Below are positions 43,830 through 51,827 of a stretch of 64,000 nucleotides of DNA, one piece after another. How positions within the stretch are numbered: the first letter of the stretch is position 1; every line of letters begins with the position of its first letter. The notes under the pieces were generated by a model that was given only the letters and a program-made list of their open reading frames with translations, did no database searches and was not told where the DNA came from. Origin of the DNA: Streptomyces spiroverticillatus (GTDB taxonomy: Bacteria; Actinomycetota; Actinomycetes; Streptomycetales; Streptomycetaceae); contig BMUX01000023.1 of the NCBI GenBank assembly GCA_014650415.1, forward strand, positions 32,674-96,673, in the 5' to 3' direction. A program made the position numbers and the translations under genes.

Positions 43830-44242
43830 GTACCCCCTACCCCCGGGACGGCGGGGTGCCGATCCTGCGGCTCGGCGACGTGCTGGTGACGGGTCTGCTG
43901 AACGAGCTGGACGACAAGTCGGCGGTGGCCTTCACCGACGAGCTGACGGAGCGGATCGTCGCCGACTCGGCGCGCGGCGTGCTGATCGACATCTCGCGGC
44001 TCGAACTCATCGACTCGTTCGTCGCCCGTACGCTGATGGAACTCACCACCATGGCACGGCTGTTGGGCGCCCGGGTGATCGTGGCGGGCATGCGGCCGGC
44101 CGTGGCGATCACCTTGGTCGAACTCGGACTGCGACTGACCGGCGTGGAGACCGCCCTCAACGCGGAGGCGGGTCTCGTCGCGCTGGGCTGGCAGCGCATG
44201 CCCCAGCCTTCCGGGGAGGCCCCTCGTGTCTCTCTACGATGA
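43826..44242 (+). CDS. RsbS-type STAS protein
   Basis: 138 aa, a single STAS domain. LIDISRLELIDSFVARTLME holds the serine equivalent to RsbS Ser59, the RsbT phosphorylation site. It would hold RsbT in the stressosome until phosphorylated. GTG start at 43826 overlaps the rsbR-like stop by 4 bp. Family call rests on this motif and gene order. Confidence 0.87.
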   Translation: MSTPYPRDGGVPILRLGDVLVTGLLNELDDKSAVAFTDELTERIVADSARGVLIDISRLELIDSFVARTLMELTTMARLLGARVIVAGMRPAVAITLVELGLRLTGVETALNAEAGLVALGWQRMPQPSGEAPRVSLR

Positions 44243-44684
44243 ACAGCTCACCAGGGGCGCGGGCGCCCGGGGATCGGAGGCGCCCGGCGCCTCGACGTAC
44301 GAAGTCGTCACCGAGGAAGACCTTCTGACGATCCGTCATGCGGTACGGTCGGCCACCGTCGAGGCGGGCTTCGGCCTGGTCGACCAGACCCGCATCGTCA
44401 CCGCCGCCAGCGAACTGGCCCGCAACGCCTACATCCACGGCGGCGGCGGCAGCCTCACCGTGGAGCTGGTGCGCGACGGCGCCCGCACCGGTCTGCGGCT
44501 CACCATGCGCGACGAGGGACCCGGCATCCCGGACCTGGAGGCGGCGCTCACCGACGGCTACACCACCGGGGCGGGCCTGGGCCACGGCCTGGGCGGGGCC
44601 CGGCGGCTGATGCACGAGTTCGCGGTGGACAGTGACGCCGGCGAGGGCACCACCGTCGTCGCCACCCGCTGGAACGGACGCTGA
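44226..44684 (+). CDS. RsbT-type kinase
   Basis: 152 aa, a GHKL ATPase. N-box SELARNAYIHGGG, G1 box DEGPGIPDLEAALTDG, then GAGLGHGLGGARRLMHEF. It phosphorylates RsbR and RsbS and, when released, activates a phosphatase. The start GTG at 44226 lies inside the rsbS-like gene (17-bp overlap), so the products are made in matched amounts. Confidence 0.87.
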   Translation: MSLYDEQLTRGAGARGSEAPGASTYEVVTEEDLLTIRHAVRSATVEAGFGLVDQTRIVTAASELARNAYIHGGGGSLTVELVRDGARTGLRLTMRDEGPGIPDLEAALTDGYTTGAGLGHGLGGARRLMHEFAVDSDAGEGTTVVATRWNGR

Positions 44685-45787
44685 TGCGGGGCGAGGCGGG
44701 GACACCCGGCGCCCGGGCCCCCCAGGGGACCGGGACCCTGGGCACGCCGACGCCACCCGTCTCCACCCGCATCCGGATCGACCACTACAGCGCCGTCCAC
44801 CTGGCCGCCACCACCGCCCGCCGGATCGCCGTGGACTGCGGACTGCCGGGGGCGCTGCCCGACCGGGCGGCGGTCCTCGCCAGCGAACTGGCCGCCAACA
44901 TAGCCAAGCACGCGAGGGACGGTTCGGTGTTCGTGCAGCCGCTGCCGCTGCGCCCCGGCGTGGAGATCGTCGCCGCCGACCGCGGCCCCGGCATCCCTGA
45001 CCTGGACGCCGCCCTCACCGACGGCTGGACCACCACCAAAACCCTCGGCGCGGGCCTCGGCGCGGCCCGCCGCATCGCCTCCGAGTTCACTCTGCGTACG
45101 AGGCCGGGCGCGGGCACCTTGATCTGCGCCCGTGTCTTCGCCCCCGGGGCCCCGCCGCCCGCCGGCCCCGATCTGGCGGCCCTGTGCCTGCCGCTGGAGA
45201 GCGAGCAGCACTGCGGCGACGGCTGGGCGGTCGCCGACACCGGGGACGGGCGGCGCACGGTGGCGGTCGTGGACGGTCTCGGGCACGGCGACAGCGCCGC
45301 CGAAGCCACCGGCGCCGCACTGCGCACCTTCCACCGCGACCCTCAACTGCCGCTTCCTGAGCTGCTGTTGGCCCTGCACCGGGCACTGCGGCACACCCGG
45401 GGCGCGGCCGTGGGGCTGCTGCGGCTGCGGCCCGACGGGGACGCCGACCACTGCTCGGTGGGCAACGTACGGGCCCAGACGGTCGGCTTCGACGGGGTGC
45501 ACTCCCGGGCCACCGGGCAGCCGGGGGTGGTCGGCTGGAACATGCCGCAGCCCCGGGTGCGCCGGATTCCGGTGCCGCCGGGCTCGACGCTGGTCCTGCA
45601 CAGCGACGGCGTCGACCCGCGCTGGACGCACGACCCGTCGCCGTTCCTGCTGCGCCTGCCGCCGCCGCTGCTGGTGGCCGCGCTCGCCCACGACTTCCGG
45701 CGCAGCCGCGACGACGCCACGGTGCTCGCGACCGGTGCCCCGACCCCGCCGAGCGGCCCCGCGGCCGCTCCGAAGAGAGACGCATGA
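44684..45787 (+). CDS. GHKL ATPase fused to PP2C/SpoIIE phosphatase
   Basis: 367 aa. The N-terminal half (about 25-155) repeats the RsbT-type ATPase fold (ASELAANIAKHAR, DRGPGIPDLDAALTDG, GAGLGAARRIASEF). The C-terminal half is a short PP2C domain (VAVVDGLGHGDSAAEA, VLHSDGVDPRW), like RsbX, which resets the stressosome. Kinase and phosphatase in one chain is an unusual joining. Overlaps its neighbours by 1 and 4 bp. Whether the ATPase half is active is unclear. Confidence 0.8.
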   Translation: MRGEAGTPGARAPQGTGTLGTPTPPVSTRIRIDHYSAVHLAATTARRIAVDCGLPGALPDRAAVLASELAANIAKHARDGSVFVQPLPLRPGVEIVAADRGPGIPDLDAALTDGWTTTKTLGAGLGAARRIASEFTLRTRPGAGTLICARVFAPGAPPPAGPDLAALCLPLESEQHCGDGWAVADTGDGRRTVAVVDGLGHGDSAAEATGAALRTFHRDPQLPLPELLLALHRALRHTRGAAVGLLRLRPDGDADHCSVGNVRAQTVGFDGVHSRATGQPGVVGWNMPQPRVRRIPVPPGSTLVLHSDGVDPRWTHDPSPFLLRLPPPLLVAALAHDFRRSRDDATVLATGAPTPPSGPAAAPKRDA

Positions 45788-47031
45788 TCCCCCACAGCAC
45801 CACCCACCACTCCCTGCCCGGGCTGCGCACCACCCTGCGCCGCCTCGCCCACCAGCTGGACCTGCCGGTGGAGCAGCGCGCCCGGCTCGCGCTGGCGGTG
45901 ACGCAGGTGGCCGCGGGGGAGCTGGGCGCGGGCCGCTCGGTCACCCTGCACGCCTCCCGGGAGGCCGACCCGCAGGACGGGGAGGAGGTCCTCACCGTGC
46001 GGCTGCGCACGCCGCTGGCCCCGCGCCCGCCCTCGATGCAGGCGTTGCGGGACCTCCCGCTGCCCGCCGAGCGGCTGCCGGGCTCGGCGGCGGTGTGGCG
46101 GCTGCCGCACCCGGGGCCCCCGCTCCCGGCCCGGCCCGGGGGGACGCCCGCGACGACGGAACTCCTGGAGGAGGAGCTGCGCGCCGCCGTCGCCCGCGCG
46201 GACACCCTCGCCGAGGACCACAAGCGGCTCAAGCACGAACTGGCCGAGACCAACAGCGGGGTGCTCGCCCTCTACGTACAACTGGAGGAGCGGGACGAGC
46301 AGTTGAGACGGGCGCACGGCCAGATGCTGCGCGAGCTGGAGGACGCCCTGCGGCCCTCGCCGGTGCGGGTGCCCGGGCTGGAGATGGCGGTGCACTACGA
46401 ACCCGCCGGCACCGACGCGCCCACCGGCGGCGACCTCTACGACTGGTTCCTGCTGCCCGACGGCCGGGTGCACATCACCCTCGTCGACGCGCTCGGCCAC
46501 GGCGTCACCAGCACCCGCAGCGCCCTCAACGTCACCCACGCGGTGCGCACCCTGGCGCTGGAGGGCCACCCGCTGGAGTCGATCGTGGCCCGTACGGACG
46601 AGATCCTGCTGCCCTTCGACCGGGACCTGATGGCGACCGTCCTGCTGATGCGGATCGACCCGGCGAGCGGCGCCTTCTCGCTCGCCAACGGCAGCCATCC
46701 GCCCGCCCTGCTGGTCCGCGAGGACGGCAGCGCCGAGTTCCGGGAGGTGCGCGGCCGGGGCATCGGCTACCCGCTGCCGGGCAGCGAACAGCTCCTGTAC
46801 GACGAGCTGGCCCCCGGCGACCTCCTGGTCCTGTACACCGACGGCCTCACCGAGAGCCGCCGGGACCCCCGCGAGGGCGAGCAGCGCCTCCTGGAGGCCG
46901 CCCGCGCCCACCGCCACCTGCCCATAGAGAAGATCCCCGGCGCGATCGCCGCAGACATGCACACGGTGATCCTGCATCCCGACGACACCGTGGCCCTGAC
47001 CGTACGCAGAACCCGCGAGGACAGCGCATGA
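45784..47031 (+). CDS. RsbU-like PP2C/SpoIIE phosphatase
   Basis: 415 aa. Residues 1-115 look like a degraded GHKL or sensor region, 125-185 form a coiled coil (EEELRAAVARADTLAEDHKR), and about 190-410 the SpoIIE domain: PTGGDLYDWFLLPDGRV, LVDALGHGVTSTRSAL, LYTDGLTESRR with metal-binding Asp. It should dephosphorylate the anti-anti-sigma factor encoded next. The coiled coil resembles an RsbT docking region. Start overlaps the previous stop by 4 bp. Confidence 0.85.
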   Translation: MIPHSTTHHSLPGLRTTLRRLAHQLDLPVEQRARLALAVTQVAAGELGAGRSVTLHASREADPQDGEEVLTVRLRTPLAPRPPSMQALRDLPLPAERLPGSAAVWRLPHPGPPLPARPGGTPATTELLEEELRAAVARADTLAEDHKRLKHELAETNSGVLALYVQLEERDEQLRRAHGQMLRELEDALRPSPVRVPGLEMAVHYEPAGTDAPTGGDLYDWFLLPDGRVHITLVDALGHGVTSTRSALNVTHAVRTLALEGHPLESIVARTDEILLPFDRDLMATVLLMRIDPASGAFSLANGSHPPALLVREDGSAEFREVRGRGIGYPLPGSEQLLYDELAPGDLLVLYTDGLTESRRDPREGEQRLLEAARAHRHLPIEKIPGAIAADMHTVILHPDDTVALTVRRTREDSA

Positions 47032-47453
47032 ACAGTGACCTCTCCCCCACGCACGGCCCCTCCCCCACGCACGACCCCGCCCCCCGGCACGACCTCTCCC
47101 CCGCCCGGAAGCTGACCGTCGACGTCCGCAGCCGTGACGCCGGCGTGGTGCTGGCCGTCGCGGGCGACCTGGACTTCGACAACTCGCCCCGGCTGCGCAC
47201 CGCGCTGAACCGGCTCGCGCTCGACCCCGGCGACCTCATGGTGATGGACCTGGCCGAGGTGACCTTCTTCGACTCCAGCGGCGTGACGATGCTGATCATC
47301 GCCCGCAAGGTGGCGCAGGCCGCGGACGCGGAGATCGTCGTCACCGGGATCACGCCGATGGTGGCGAAGATATTCCGCATCACCGGCCTGGACGAGGTCT
47401 TCCGCACCTACGCCGACCCCGAAGCGGCGTTCGCCGACAGCGTGCGCAACTGA
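47028..47453 (+). CDS. Anti-anti-sigma factor (RsbV-like STAS)
   Basis: 141 aa. The first 30 residues are a Pro/His/Ser-rich tail with repeats of SPTH/DP; then a STAS domain (about 32-130). LVMDLAEVTFFDSSGVTMLI holds the Ser phosphorylated by RsbW-type kinases. Unphosphorylated, it would free the sigma factor. ATG at 47028 overlaps the phosphatase stop by 4 bp. Confidence 0.88.
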   Translation: MNSDLSPTHGPSPTHDPAPRHDLSPARKLTVDVRSRDAGVVLAVAGDLDFDNSPRLRTALNRLALDPGDLMVMDLAEVTFFDSSGVTMLIIARKVAQAADAEIVVTGITPMVAKIFRITGLDEVFRTYADPEAAFADSVRN

Positions 47454-47502
47454 ACGAGGACAGGGGCCATGAGAGGAGGATGTCGGGGTATGCGAGCGGT
47501 TG

Positions 47503-47904
47503 ATGACTGAGGAGCCGCCCGTGGTTGTCCTGGATTCGCCACAAGGAGCGCAGGGAGACAGCGCATCCGCCCGAGACGCCGCCGCCGTGTATCTCGCCCA
47601 GCACTGTCCCTGGGCGGATCTCGACGCGGTGCTGCTGGTGGTGAGCGAGCTGGTCACCAACGCCGTGCGGCACACCTCCGGCTGGTGGCGGCTGCGGCTG
47701 CGCGTCGGCCCGGGCCAGTTGGTGGTCGACATGGAGGACTCCAGCCGGGAGCCGCCCGTCCCCCGGGAGCCGGACTTCGCGGGCGGCGGCGGCTTCGGCT
47801 GGCACATGGTGCAGCGGCTCGCGGGTCATGTGGAGGTACGTCCCCTGCCGGACGGCAAGCGGGTACGGGCGACCTGGTCGCGGCCTGCGGACGCGGCCTG
47901 CTGA
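47503..47904 (+). CDS. RsbW-like anti-sigma ATPase
   Basis: 133 aa. GHKL-type ATPase with N-box VVSELVTNAVRHTSGWW, a shortened middle, and GGGGFGWHMVQRLAGHVEV. This is the small HATPase_c_2 type that acts as anti-sigma factor or serine kinase in Streptomyces. It is the last gene before the sigma gene, which points the other way. Start ATG 47503 has only a weak site; a TTG at 47500 is possible. The target sigma is inferred. Confidence 0.8.
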   Translation: MTEEPPVVVLDSPQGAQGDSASARDAAAVYLAQHCPWADLDAVLLVVSELVTNAVRHTSGWWRLRLRVGPGQLVVDMEDSSREPPVPREPDFAGGGGFGWHMVQRLAGHVEVRPLPDGKRVRATWSRPADAAC

Positions 47905-47956
47905 AGCCGGGACCGTACCGAACCGGGCCGGACGCGACGAACCGGGCGGGACGCAA

Positions 47957-47993
47957 GAAGGGCCCGGACCCCACCACGGAGTCCGGGCCCTTC
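47957..47993. terminator. Bidirectional terminator between stressosome operon and sigma gene
   Basis: GAAGGGCCCGGAC (47957-47969) and GTCCGGGCCCTTC (47981-47993) form a 13-bp stem with an 11-nt loop, between convergent stops. Confidence 0.85.
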
Positions 47994-48001
47994 CCCTGCA
48001 C

Positions 48002-48874
48002 TCACTCCTGGGTGAGCAGTCCTTCCCGCAGCCGCTTGGTGATGCGCGTCAGCAGCCGGGACACCTGCATCTGGGACACGCCCAGTTCGGCTCCGATCTG
48101 CGACTGCGTCATCTCCGCGCCGTACCTCATGCTCAGGATGCGCTTGTCGCGCTCGTCCAGTTCGTCGATGAGGGGCTTGAGCGCCTGGATGTTCTCGACG
48201 ATCTCCATGTCGGCGTCGGTGTCGCCGAGCCGGTCCGCGAGGGTCTGCGCACCGGAGTCCGCACCGTCGTCGAGCGGGATGTCGATGGAGCCCGCCGTGT
48301 AGCCGTTGGAGGCGACGAGACCCTCGACGATCTCGTCCTCCTCCATGTCGAGGTAGGCGGCCAGCTCGCTGGTCGTGGGGGCCCGGTCGAGCTGCTGGAA
48401 CAGCACGTCGGACGCCTTCGCGAGGTCTATCCGCAGCTCCTGGAGGCGCCGCGGCACGTGCACCGACCAGCTGGTGTCACGGAAGAACCGCTTGATCTCG
48501 CCGACGATGCACGGCATGGCGAAGGTGGCGAACTCGACCTCGCGGGTCAGCTCGAACCGGTCGATCGCCTTGATCAGGCCGATCGTGCCGACCTGGACGA
48601 TGTCCTCCATCTGGTCGGCGCGGTTGCGGAAGCGGGTCGCGGCGTACTTGACCAGGGCCAGGTTCAGCTCGATCAGGGTGTTGCGGGCGTACTGGTACTC
48701 GTGCGTGCCCTCTTCGAGGACTGCGAGCCGGGCAAAGAAAAGCCTGGACAGCTCACGGGCGTCCTTCGGGGCTACCTCCGACGGGTTCGCCACGTACGGG
48801 AGTTCCTGCTCCGCCGGTGCGGTCTCGGTCACTCCCCGCGTGGTTCCCGTCGGGACTGCGGTCGCCATGGACAC
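48002..48874 (-). CDS. SigB/SigF-family RNA polymerase sigma factor
   Basis: 290 aa, region 2 to 4 intact. Region 2: MEDIVQVGTIGLIKAIDRFE, region 2.4/3.0: EFATFAMPCIVGEIKRFFRD; region 4 HTH: MTQSQIGAELGVSQMQVSRLL. A 45-residue polar N-terminus precedes it. Family members direct stress and sporulation genes from GNNT-N15-GGGTAC promoters. Such a promoter sits just upstream, so it probably controls itself. GTG start at 48874 with GGGGAGGA. The stressosome operon opposite most likely controls it. Confidence 0.92.
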   Translation of the reverse strand: MSMATAVPTGTTRGVTETAPAEQELPYVANPSEVAPKDARELSRLFFARLAVLEEGTHEYQYARNTLIELNLALVKYAATRFRNRADQMEDIVQVGTIGLIKAIDRFELTREVEFATFAMPCIVGEIKRFFRDTSWSVHVPRRLQELRIDLAKASDVLFQQLDRAPTTSELAAYLDMEEDEIVEGLVASNGYTAGSIDIPLDDGADSGAQTLADRLGDTDADMEIVENIQALKPLIDELDERDKRILSMRYGAEMTQSQIGAELGVSQMQVSRLLTRITKRLREGLLTQE

Positions 48875-48915
48875 GGTGTCCTCCCCTTCATCGGTGTATC
48901 AGCGCAAGGGCGCGT

Positions 48916-48940
48916 GTACCCGGAGGGCAGCCAGCCATTC
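48916..48940 (-). promoter_or_regulatory. Autoregulatory SigB-type promoter
   Basis: On the minus strand GAAT (48940-48937), 15 bp, then GGGTAC (48921-48916). This is a perfect match to GNNT-N14-16-GGGTAC, about 40 nt upstream of the sigma start. Confidence 0.7.
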
Positions 48941-49056
48941 GTGGTCACGCACCGCTAATTTATTCAACACCACCTTCACATCGCGGATTTACCACCGCCT
49001 CCCCGCATCAAGTCGCCCCAAACCGGCCTTTCCCCCAGCGTGCCACGAACGGCGGC

Positions 49057-49121
49057 GCGGGTCACTCCTCGCGGAGGGGCGGGTCACACCTCGCCGGGGG
49101 GCGGATCACTCCTCGCCGACA
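49057..49121. repeat. Three 22-bp tandem repeats over a stop codon
   Basis: GCGGGTCACTCCTCGCGGA-like units start at 49057, 49079 and 49101. The last contains the end of the response regulator gene and each copy carries its stop triplet. Confidence 0.7.
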
Positions 49122-49762
49122 AGTCCCGCCTCGTACGCGAGGATCGCCGCCTGGACACGGTTCTTGACGTCGAGCCGGGCGAGGATCTGGCTGACGTACG
49201 CCTTCACCGTGCCCTCGACGACATGCAGCCTGCGGGCGATCTCGGCGTTGGCGAGCCCCGCCCCGACGAGGGCGAGCACCTCCTGCTCCCGGGCGGTGAG
49301 TTCGGCGATGCGGGTGCGGGCGGCGGTCCGCCGGCCGAGCTGTCCGGTGCCGAAGTGGGTGAGGACGCGGCGGGCGACCGTCGGGGAGAGGTACGCGCCG
49401 CCTTCGGCGACGGCCCGCACCCCGGAGACCAGTTCGCGCGGGTCCCCGGACTTGAGGACGAACCCGGCGGCGCCCGAGCCCAGCGCGCTCGCGATGTACT
49501 CGTCCTCGGAGAACGTCGTCAGCATCACGACGGCCGTCTCCGGAAGGAGCGTGCGCAGCTCCTCGGCGGCCCGGAGCCCGTCGAGGCGGGGCATCCGGAT
49601 GTCGAGCAGACAGACGTCGGGCCGGTGCTTGAGGGCGAGCTCGACGGCCTCGTGCCCGTCACCGGCCTCGGCGACGGTCTCGATGTCGTCCGCCGAGGAG
49701 AGGATGGCCCGCACTCCGGCCCGCATCATCGCTTCGTCGTCGGCCAGCAGCACCCGGATCAC
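49106..49762 (-). CDS. NarL-type response regulator
   Basis: 218 aa. Receiver domain (1-120): MIRVLLADDEAMMRAG gives the acidic pair, CLLDIRMPRLDG the phosphorylated Asp, VMLTTFSED the Thr, and VLKSGDP the Lys. LuxR HTH at about 150-205 (LTAREQEVLALVGAGLANAEIARR). No histidine kinase is next to it, so the partner lies elsewhere. It stands alone between the sigma and guaB1 genes. Its 3' end overlaps the tandem repeats. Confidence 0.9.
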   Translation of the reverse strand: MIRVLLADDEAMMRAGVRAILSSADDIETVAEAGDGHEAVELALKHRPDVCLLDIRMPRLDGLRAAEELRTLLPETAVVMLTTFSEDEYIASALGSGAAGFVLKSGDPRELVSGVRAVAEGGAYLSPTVARRVLTHFGTGQLGRRTAARTRIAELTAREQEVLALVGAGLANAEIARRLHVVEGTVKAYVSQILARLDVKNRVQAAILAYEAGLVGEE

Positions 49763-49827
49763 TTCGGCTCCCCCGCGTTTCCGTCCTCGTGTTTCCCGGG
49801 AACGCTATCCCGCCCCCGGGAAACGGA

Positions 49828-49865
49828 ACGGGCCCGCCTCCCCTGTCGCGGGGAAGCGGGCCCGT
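49828..49865. terminator. Terminator after guaB1
   Basis: ACGGGCCCGCCTCCCC (49828-49843) pairs with GGGGAAGCGGGCCCGT (49850-49865), one mismatch, 6-nt loop; on the minus strand a T-rich stretch follows. Confidence 0.7.
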
Positions 49866-49881
49866 ACGGCACGGACGGGGA

Positions 49882-51324
49882 CTAGCTCCAGCTGGCGTGC
49901 AGCGGCTTGCCCTCGGCGTAACCGGCGGCGCTCTGCACACCGACGATCGCCTTCTCGGCGAACTCCTCCAGGGAGGCCGCACCGGCATAGGTGCAGGAGG
50001 ACCGCACACCGGCGACGATCGAGTCGATCAGGTCCTCGACGCCCGGGCGGGCCGGGTCCAGGAACATCCTGGACGTCGAGATGCCCTCTTCGAAGATCGC
50101 CTTGCGAGCGCGGTCGTAGGCCGACTCCTCACTCGTGCGGTTCTTGACCGCGCGGGCGGAGGCCATGCCGAAGGACTCCTTGTACCAGCGGCCGTCGGCG
50201 CTCTGCTGGAGGTCGCCGGGGGACTCGTACGTACCGGCGAACCAGGAACCGATCATCACGTTGGACGCACCGGCGGCCAGCGCCATCGCCACGTCGCGCG
50301 GGTGACGGACACCGCCGTCGGCCCACACGTGCTTGCCGAACTTCTTGGCCTCGGCGGCGCACTCCATGACGGCGGAGAACTGCGGCCGGCCGACGCCGGT
50401 CATCATGCGGGTCGTGCACATGGCACCCGGACCCACACCCACCTTGATGATGTCGGCACCGGCCTCGATGAGGTCCCGGACACCCTCCGCGGCGACGATG
50501 TTGCCCGCCACGATCGGGACCTGCGGGTCGAGGGCGCGCACGGCCTTGACCGCGGCGATCATCGACTCCTGGTGGCCGTGCGCGGTGTCCACGACGAGGG
50601 TGTCGACACCGGCGTCGAGGAGCTGCTTGGCCTTGCCGGCGACGTCGCCGTTGATGCCGACGGCGGCGGCGATGCGCAGCTTGCCGTTGGCGTCGACGGC
50701 CGGGGTGTAGAGGGTGGCGCGCAGCGCGCCCTTGCGGGTCAGGATGCCTGCGAGGCGGCCCTCGGCGTCCACGGCCGGGGCGTAGCGGCGGTTGGCGGCG
50801 TCCAGCTTGTTGAAGGCCTCGCGCGGGTCGATGTCCGCGTCGAGGAGCACCAGGTCCTTGGACATGACCTCGGACAGCTGGGTGAAGCGGTCCACCCCGG
50901 CGAGGTCCTGGTCGGTCACGACACCGATGGGCCGCTGCTCCCCGTCCACGACGACACCGGCGTTGTGCGCCCGCTTGGGCAGCAGCGACAGGGCGTCGGC
51001 GACGGTCTGGGTCGGGGCCAGCACGATCGGCGTGTCGAGGACGAGGTGGCGGGTCTTCACCCAGGCCACGACCTCGGTGACGACCTCGATCGGGATGTCC
51101 TGCGGGATGACGACGAGCCCGCCGCGGCGGGCCAGCGTCTCGGCCATGCGGCGGCCCGCGATGGCGGTCATGTTGGCGACGACCAGCGGGATCGTGGTGC
51201 CGGTGCCGTCGGGGGCGGAGAGGTCCACACCCTGGCGGGAACCGACCGCGGAGCGGCTCGGCACCATGAAGACGTCGTCGTACGTGAGGTCGTACGGCGG
51301 CTTGAGATCGTTGAGGAAACGCAC
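49882..51324 (-). CDS. guaB1: GuaB1-type GMP reductase / IMPDH-related protein
   Basis: 480 aa. A TIM barrel with two CBS domains inserted (about 95-200). The catalytic Cys is in VGVGPGAMCTTRMMTG, and DTAHGHQESM and ADGGVRHPRDVAMALAAGASNVMIG form the phosphate and IMP loops. The name IMPDH-related is used because the actinobacterial GuaB1 class acts as a GMP reductase (GMP to IMP), reported in mycobacteria. GTG start at 51324 has only a weak ribosome site. No other purine gene adjoins it. Confidence 0.88.
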   Translation of the reverse strand: MRFLNDLKPPYDLTYDDVFMVPSRSAVGSRQGVDLSAPDGTGTTIPLVVANMTAIAGRRMAETLARRGGLVVIPQDIPIEVVTEVVAWVKTRHLVLDTPIVLAPTQTVADALSLLPKRAHNAGVVVDGEQRPIGVVTDQDLAGVDRFTQLSEVMSKDLVLLDADIDPREAFNKLDAANRRYAPAVDAEGRLAGILTRKGALRATLYTPAVDANGKLRIAAAVGINGDVAGKAKQLLDAGVDTLVVDTAHGHQESMIAAVKAVRALDPQVPIVAGNIVAAEGVRDLIEAGADIIKVGVGPGAMCTTRMMTGVGRPQFSAVMECAAEAKKFGKHVWADGGVRHPRDVAMALAAGASNVMIGSWFAGTYESPGDLQQSADGRWYKESFGMASARAVKNRTSEESAYDRARKAIFEEGISTSRMFLDPARPGVEDLIDSIVAGVRSSCTYAGAASLEEFAEKAIVGVQSAAGYAEGKPLHASWS

Positions 51325-51636
51325 GCGCGGAACATCCAGTCGTTCGGTGTTGGCCCCGGGGCATTTCAGCCCGGGGGAAAACGCACGTACTTGATTGTCC
51401 CACGAGTGTCCGGGTTTGTGCCCTGGGGGGATCCTCCAGGTGCACCGAATTCCTCCTGGCCGATGCTCCAAGAGCGCGTACGGGTCCGGGCGGGCCGGGG
51501 GGCGCGGGCTGCCCGGCCGAGGCGGGTCCTCGGGGCTGAGGGCGGCACCCGGGGCCAGAGGACGCCCGGGCACAACGGCGCGGACTGCCGGTCCTGGAGG
51601 CTGCCCGGGCACGGGACCAGCGCCCGGCCCCTGGCA

Positions 51637-51800
51637 GGGCGCGCCTTCTGCCGGACCCCGGAGCCCGAGGGCGCATCCCCTGCCGGAGGCCCGGAAGGCG
51701 CGACCTCTGCCAGGGCCCCGGAGCCCAGCAGTCAGGAGCCCCCTGGCGGGCACCCGGATCCGGGAGGCGCAGCCTCCGCCAGGAGCCCCGGACAGGCAAC
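51637..51800. repeat. Degenerate GC-rich repeats in a gene-free spacer
   Basis: The 503-bp gap 51325-51827 has no supportable gene. From about 51637 four imperfect copies of a GGCGC..CTCTGCC..GCCCCGGA unit, 27-50 bp apart, can be aligned. Left of this, 51325-51630 holds only an AT-richer promoter-like patch near 51390. Confidence 0.5.
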
Positions 51801-51827
51801 CCGCCTTCCCCTCCGGGCGCCCCCGTA

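Noticed and set aside
49057..49121. CRISPR array
   Set aside because: Three contiguous 22-bp units without spacers, overlapping a stop codon.
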